DNA of 64,000 nucleotides, from NCBI RefSeq assembly GCF_029889745.1, contig NZ_CP123639.1:62001-126000 (forward strand). The letters run 5' to 3'. A model generated the notes under the pieces. It was not told where the DNA came from. It saw nothing but the letters and a program-made list of their open reading frames with translations, and did no database searches. Source of the stretch: Ligilactobacillus faecis (lineage in GTDB: Bacteria > Bacillota > Bacilli > Lactobacillales > Lactobacillaceae). This document shows, in pieces, positions 60,360 through 64,000 of this stretch. Numbering within the stretch: position 1 is the first letter of the stretch; each line of letters starts with the position of its first letter. The translations under genes and the position numbers were made by a program.

Positions 60360-62372
60360 TTAGCGTAATTTTAACTTTTGGCCAATATAGATCAGATCCG
60401 AAGACAAACTATTCAAAGCTTTGATCCGATCAACTGTCGTAGCATTTTTTGAGGCGATCTTCCATAACGAATCACCAGCTTTGACTGTATATTCAGCTGA
60501 ATTACTCGAAGTTTGAGTAACCTTATTTTCATTAGAAGCAGCTACTTTTAAATTTTGACCGACATAGATCATATCTGAACTTAGATTATTCAACCGCTTT
60601 AATGTAGCTAAAGTCATCTTGTGGGCATTAGCGATCGACCATAAAGTATCACCAGCTTTAACTACGTACCCACTATTAGAAGTTACTTGAGCATTGCTTG
60701 TAGTCGGAGTAGTTTTATTGGGAGTCACTTTACTTTCACCAATCGTTTTTAACGTTTGACCAGGTAAAATGAGATCACTATTCAGACCATTCAAAGTTTT
60801 TAGTGCTTGTAAGCTCATATTATGCTCACGTGCGATCCGATATAATGAATCACCAGCTTTAACTGTATAAGTTCCTGTCGCTTGTGGTCGTGTTTCTTGC
60901 TCAGAAGGTCGTGGCTGACTTTGAGTCTGATTTTGGTTTTGGTTTGATGTTTGCGGTTGACCACTGACTTTTAAGCTTTGACCGACATAGATCATGTTAC
61001 TACTCAAGTTATTCAAACTCTTCAATGCTTGCACGCTCATCGAGTGGGCTAATGCGATCCGATATAAGTTATCGCCTGCCTTGACTGTATAAGTTCCTGT
61101 CGCTTGTGGTCGTGTTTCTTGAGCAGAAGGTTGTGGTTGACTTTGAGTCTGATTTTGGTTTTGGTTTGATGTTTGCGGCTGACCACTGACTTTTAAGCTT
61201 TGACCGACATAGATCATGTTACTACTCAAGTTATTCAAACTCTTCAATGCTTGCACGCTCATCGAGTGGGCTAATGCGATCCGATATAAGTTATCGCCTG
61301 CCTTGACTGTATAAGTCCCTGTCGCTTGTGGTCGTGTTTCTTGCTCAGAAGGTCGTGGTTGACTTTGAGTCTGATTTTGGTTTTGGTTTGATGTTTGCGG
61401 TTGACCACTGACTTTTAAGCTTTGACCGACATAGATCATGTTACTACTCAAGTTATTCAAACTCTTCAATGCTTGCACACTCATCGAGTGTGCTAATGCG
61501 ATCCGATATAGGTTGTCGCCTGCCTTGACTGTATAAGTCCCTGTCGTTTGGGGTCGTGTTTCTTGCTCAGAAGGTTGTGGTTGACTTTGAACATTATTTT
61601 CTGTACTTTGACTTTGCCCACCTATATCATAAGCTGTTAAATTATAAGTCTCGATCACACGGATCAGTTTTTCAGCGTAATCAGGTGCAGTTGCATATGT
61701 ACCATAAACTCCGTTACGAAGATTATGAGCTGCGATCTGATAATTTGCTGCATTAGCACGAGTCGAATTAGGGAACCGAGAAGTTATTACATTAGCGTAA
61801 CCATTTAATGATTCGGCATAACTTGAATAACGTTGAAATTTATCATAAACAGTTTGGTACGAACCATTATAATATTCTTGGGTCGGCAACTCGATATATG
61901 CACCAGCACCTGACCATTTAACTCCAAACAAATTATAAGCAGAAGTTGAAAGATAACTTCCTCCCCAACCACTTTCAAGTGCTGCTTGTGCGATCATCAA
62001 AGAAGCATATAGACCTCTTTGTTGAGCTACTTGTTGTGCAGAACCAGCAATGTTTTGTAAGAATGTTTGAACGTTACTTGCATAAGTTGTAGGAACATTA
62101 ACAGTTTGTGGTGTAGTAACTGTCGAGACCTCCGAAGACGCAGTTGAAGTAGTGTTATTTGTGTTATTTGTTGTAGTGTTATTCAAACTTGATATATTAT
62201 TTTGATCAACTTGAACAGTATCAGCTTGAGCTTTTTCTTTATTTAATGAAAAACCTGCCGCCCCCATCAAAAATGTTGTTCCTAAATAAGTTGTCACTCT
62301 TTTTACAGAACGAAGGTTTTGTGATAATAGCTGTTGCTTTTGACTATCGATCCGCTGCTTTCTGCTTTTCAA
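60360..62372 (-). CDS. Secreted GH73 peptidoglycan hydrolase with six LysM domains
   Basis: A protein of 670 residues from a TTG start behind AAGGAGGAG. A long, basic N-terminus and hydrophobic core form the signal peptide (cleavage near KAQAD, about 51). A Ser/Thr/Asn-rich linker leads to the glucosaminidase domain (about 100-250) with the catalytic Glu in AQAALESGWGGSYL. Six LysM domains follow: three nearly identical (TVKAGDNLYRIALAHSMSVQ), then three divergent ones ending at the C-terminus. Linkers are Gln/Asn/Ser/Pro-rich. It should cut N-acetylglucosaminyl bonds and act in cell separation while bound to the wall through LysM. Confidence 0.95.
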   Translation of the reverse strand: MKSRKQRIDSQKQQLLSQNLRSVKRVTTYLGTTFLMGAAGFSLNKEKAQADTVQVDQNNISSLNNTTTNNTNNTTSTASSEVSTVTTPQTVNVPTTYASNVQTFLQNIAGSAQQVAQQRGLYASLMIAQAALESGWGGSYLSTSAYNLFGVKWSGAGAYIELPTQEYYNGSYQTVYDKFQRYSSYAESLNGYANVITSRFPNSTRANAANYQIAAHNLRNGVYGTYATAPDYAEKLIRVIETYNLTAYDIGGQSQSTENNVQSQPQPSEQETRPQTTGTYTVKAGDNLYRIALAHSMSVQALKSLNNLSSNMIYVGQSLKVSGQPQTSNQNQNQTQSQPRPSEQETRPQATGTYTVKAGDNLYRIALAHSMSVQALKSLNNLSSNMIYVGQSLKVSGQPQTSNQNQNQTQSQPQPSAQETRPQATGTYTVKAGDNLYRIALAHSMSVQALKSLNNLSSNMIYVGQSLKVSGQPQTSNQNQNQTQSQPRPSEQETRPQATGTYTVKAGDSLYRIAREHNMSLQALKTLNGLNSDLILPGQTLKTIGESKVTPNKTTPTTSNAQVTSNSGYVVKAGDTLWSIANAHKMTLATLKRLNNLSSDMIYVGQNLKVAASNENKVTQTSSNSAEYTVKAGDSLWKIASKNATTVDRIKALNSLSSDLIYIGQKLKLR
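60871..61536. repeat. Three tandem 222-bp repeats encoding LysM plus linker
   Basis: The motif GTTCCTGTCGCTTGTGG or a one-base variant recurs at 60871, 61093, 61315 and, slightly diverged, 61537, a period of exactly 222 bp (74 codons). Copies are nearly identical at DNA level, including synonymous positions, so they were duplicated or homogenised recently. Confidence 0.9.
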
Positions 62373-62502
62373 AGCTTCTCCTCCTTACAATTTTAAATAA
62401 TTACTAAAATAATAAAAACTATACTTCGATTATATATTCAAAAGACTTTTGATGCTAGCTTTTTCACTCACCAAGTAAGAGTTTACATTTCTTGCAAATA
62501 AA

Positions 62503-62531
62503 AATGAGCGTCCTTCTTACAGGCGCTCATT
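62503..62531 (-). terminator. Terminator adjoining the ISL3 insertion
   Basis: AATGAGCG pairs with CGCTCATT; on the minus strand it is followed by TTTTTATTT. It probably ended a minus-strand gene lying right of the window and is now separated from it by the IS, which inserted 11 bp away. The rest of 62373-62667 holds the LysM gene leader and the IS left end only. Confidence 0.7.
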
Positions 62532-62542
62532 TAAAATATTTA

Positions 62543-63975
62543 GGGTATACACTTTCTGGTATGGATGAAAAATTCCATACCAGTTTTTTTGCGCAAAAAA
62601 AAGGACATTTAATGCCCTCTCATTATACAATGAATTCACCACAAACCACGTAAAGGAGAGAATTTAAATGTCCCATAACGATTGTATACTAAAACTTCTA
62701 AATATTAAAGACCCTAATCTCAAAGTTATTGATGTTATCGATAATTTAAATAATGGCACAGAGAAATTAGTTTTGATCAAAGCTGTACTATCTTATCCTA
62801 TCAGCCGTTGTCGAAATTGTGGCTTTGCCACTGTTAATAAAAATGGTTTCGCTAAAGCTCACGTACGTTTACCAAGTTTAAACGGTATACGTTATGAAAT
62901 GATCCTTCATAAACAACGCTATCAATGTAAAAATTGTCGCACAACTTTCGGTGCGACCTCTGAATTGACTAAGCCTAATCAAACTCTTTCTCGTAAACTA
63001 AAAAATCAGATCATGTTATTAGCTAGGGAAGGTTTGAACGGTGAACTTATCGCTCGCATCTGTCATTGCTCTGCTAGTAGTGTTCGAAGAACTATTGTCG
63101 AACGGATCAAACCTCAATATCGAGTACCTGTTTTGCCCAAGAATCTTTGTTTTGATGAATTTCGTTCGATTAAAAATACAACTTCTTTTATCTGTTGTGA
63201 TGCACAAACTCATAGGTTAGTTGCTAAACTCCCAGATAGACTATCTTCTACCATTATCAATTATTTTGAAAATCGTTACTCAAAGTTTGAACGTGATCAA
63301 GTGGAATCGGTCGTCATTGATTTAAACGCTCAATACCAGCGTTTCATTCGACGACTTTTCCCGAATGCCAAGATTATTATTGATCGATTTCATATCGTTC
63401 AGCTAGCCGGACGTGCTTTAGACAGTTGTCGAATCGCTCTCACTAGGTCGCTCAATAAGCATAGTCGAGAATATAAGATCCTCAAATCACAGTGGCGTTT
63501 ATTCCATAAAAAATCTGATGAGATCGACCCTAAAAATGTTGTCTATCTTAGGGGAATCAATGAATATATGACTCAACAGAATGCGATCGACTTGATCATC
63601 AATAAATTTTCTAAATTCAAAATAGTTTATCAGACTTACCAAGATATTACCTTAGCTTTGAAGAATAAAGACATTACTACTTTGAATGAGGTTCTTGATA
63701 GTTATGAGCGCACCAATACAGAGATGGATACGACCATTCGTACTTTCCGTAAAAATCGCAGCTATCTAATAAATAGCGTAACTTCAATATATTCCAATGG
63801 TCCTTTGGAGGGTATCAATCGAAAGATCAAACTCTTAAAACGAAGTTGTTACGGTTTTGCTAATCAACAATTTTTCTTTTTACGAATTGATTGTATATTT
63901 GCGTAAAAAAACACTCCCCACAATTCTATTGTAGGAAGTGTTTGTAGGAATATCCATATCAGTTGACGGATACCC
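62543..63975. mobile_element. ISL3-family insertion sequence, complete
   Basis: 1433 bp. The ends are imperfect inverted repeats: GGGTATACACTTTCTGGTAT at the left and the complement of GGGTATCCGTCAACTGATAT at the right, both followed by GGAT. AATATTTA directly flanks both sides (62535-62542 and 63976-63983), an 8-bp target duplication as expected for this family. The transposase gene is full length, so the copy looks recent and probably functional. Confidence 0.95.
62668..63906 (+). CDS. ISL3-family transposase
   Basis: A protein of 412 residues with AAAGGAGAG upstream. The N-terminal zinc ribbon (CRNCGFA...YQCKNCRTTF) is followed by a helix-turn-helix (GELIARICHCSASSVRRTI). The DDE core has its acidic residues in LCFDEFRS, VVIDLNAQYQ/IIDRFHIVQLA and SNGPLEGINRKIKLLKR. 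Length and motifs are complete. Confidence 0.95.
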   Translation: MSHNDCILKLLNIKDPNLKVIDVIDNLNNGTEKLVLIKAVLSYPISRCRNCGFATVNKNGFAKAHVRLPSLNGIRYEMILHKQRYQCKNCRTTFGATSELTKPNQTLSRKLKNQIMLLAREGLNGELIARICHCSASSVRRTIVERIKPQYRVPVLPKNLCFDEFRSIKNTTSFICCDAQTHRLVAKLPDRLSSTIINYFENRYSKFERDQVESVVIDLNAQYQRFIRRLFPNAKIIIDRFHIVQLAGRALDSCRIALTRSLNKHSREYKILKSQWRLFHKKSDEIDPKNVVYLRGINEYMTQQNAIDLIINKFSKFKIVYQTYQDITLALKNKDITTLNEVLDSYERTNTEMDTTIRTFRKNRSYLINSVTSIYSNGPLEGINRKIKLLKRSCYGFANQQFFFLRIDCIFA

Positions 63976-64000
63976 AATATTTATGCTAAACCTAATTCTT

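Noticed and set aside
60871-61536. Repeat array as a possible CRISPR
   Set aside because: The units are 222 bp, contiguous and in frame, and encode LysM domains. No CRISPR array or cas gene was seen anywhere in the window.

Overview
The window looks like about 56 kb of lactic-acid-bacterial chromosome (a Lactobacillaceae member; the Ligilactobacillus group is my best guess from gene content and moderate AT richness) joined on its left to 7.6 kb of plasmid- or ICE-like DNA. The placement rests on a single-chain LacZ, a LacS permease with a fused EIIA domain, a Leloir galKT pair, PepV, an L-2-hydroxyisocaproate-type dehydrogenase, a leuS T-box and TTG/GTG starts behind good Shine-Dalgarno sequences.

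Layout. 1-7638: conjugative or mobilisable element (cut by the window edge) with a primase-type replication protein, small membrane and coiled-coil proteins, a thioredoxin-like protein, a candidate oriT at about 1730-2076, a duplicated ribbon-helix-helix-like protein and a membrane-anchored nuclease. Its boundary with the chromosome is a lone ISL3-type end at 7611-7638. 7650-17289: cshB-like helicase, nrnA, dinB, zwf, accA/accD/accC/accB and a DUF915 hydrolase. 17483-35608: lactose/galactose/alpha-galactoside block (alpha-galactosidase, galT, galK, divergent galR, then lacS and lacZ), interrupted by IS605-, IS3- and IS1182-type elements and by glyA. 35666-46005: hydroxyacid dehydrogenase and a reverse-strand run mutS-mutL-ruvA-ruvB-queA-tgt-yajC. 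46216-60345: nucleotidyltransferase-like protein, two amino-acid permeases, a uspA operon, tRNA-Leu(CAG), a YbjQ-like protein, pepV, nnrD, rsuA, a lipid/polysaccharide flippase and leuS with its T-box. 60360-64000: a GH73 cell-wall hydrolase with six LysM domains, then an intact ISL3-family element with a perfect 8-bp target duplication.

How the genes work together. LacS imports galactosides, LacZ and the GH36 alpha-galactosidase release galactose, and GalK/GalT feed it into the Leloir pathway; no galE or galM is present in the window. The galK, lacS and lacZ promoters share one architecture: a GalR-type operator just upstream of the -35 box and a cre-like CcpA site over or just after the -10 box. 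AccABCD makes malonyl-CoA, and zwf directly downstream could supply NADPH for fatty-acid synthesis.

The most unusual signals are (i) the oriT region, with eight helically phased TTGTAA half-sites and a 50-bp sequence able to fold as a three-way junction; (ii) a very high density of GATC in chromosomal genes, produced by G-ending codons before Ile-ATC, which falls sharply in the mobile DNA; (iii) an IS1182-type insertion flanked by a direct duplication of the whole lacS terminator hairpin; and (iv) an IS605 element whose end supplies the galR stop codon. I saw no complete, clearly new defence or biosynthetic system.
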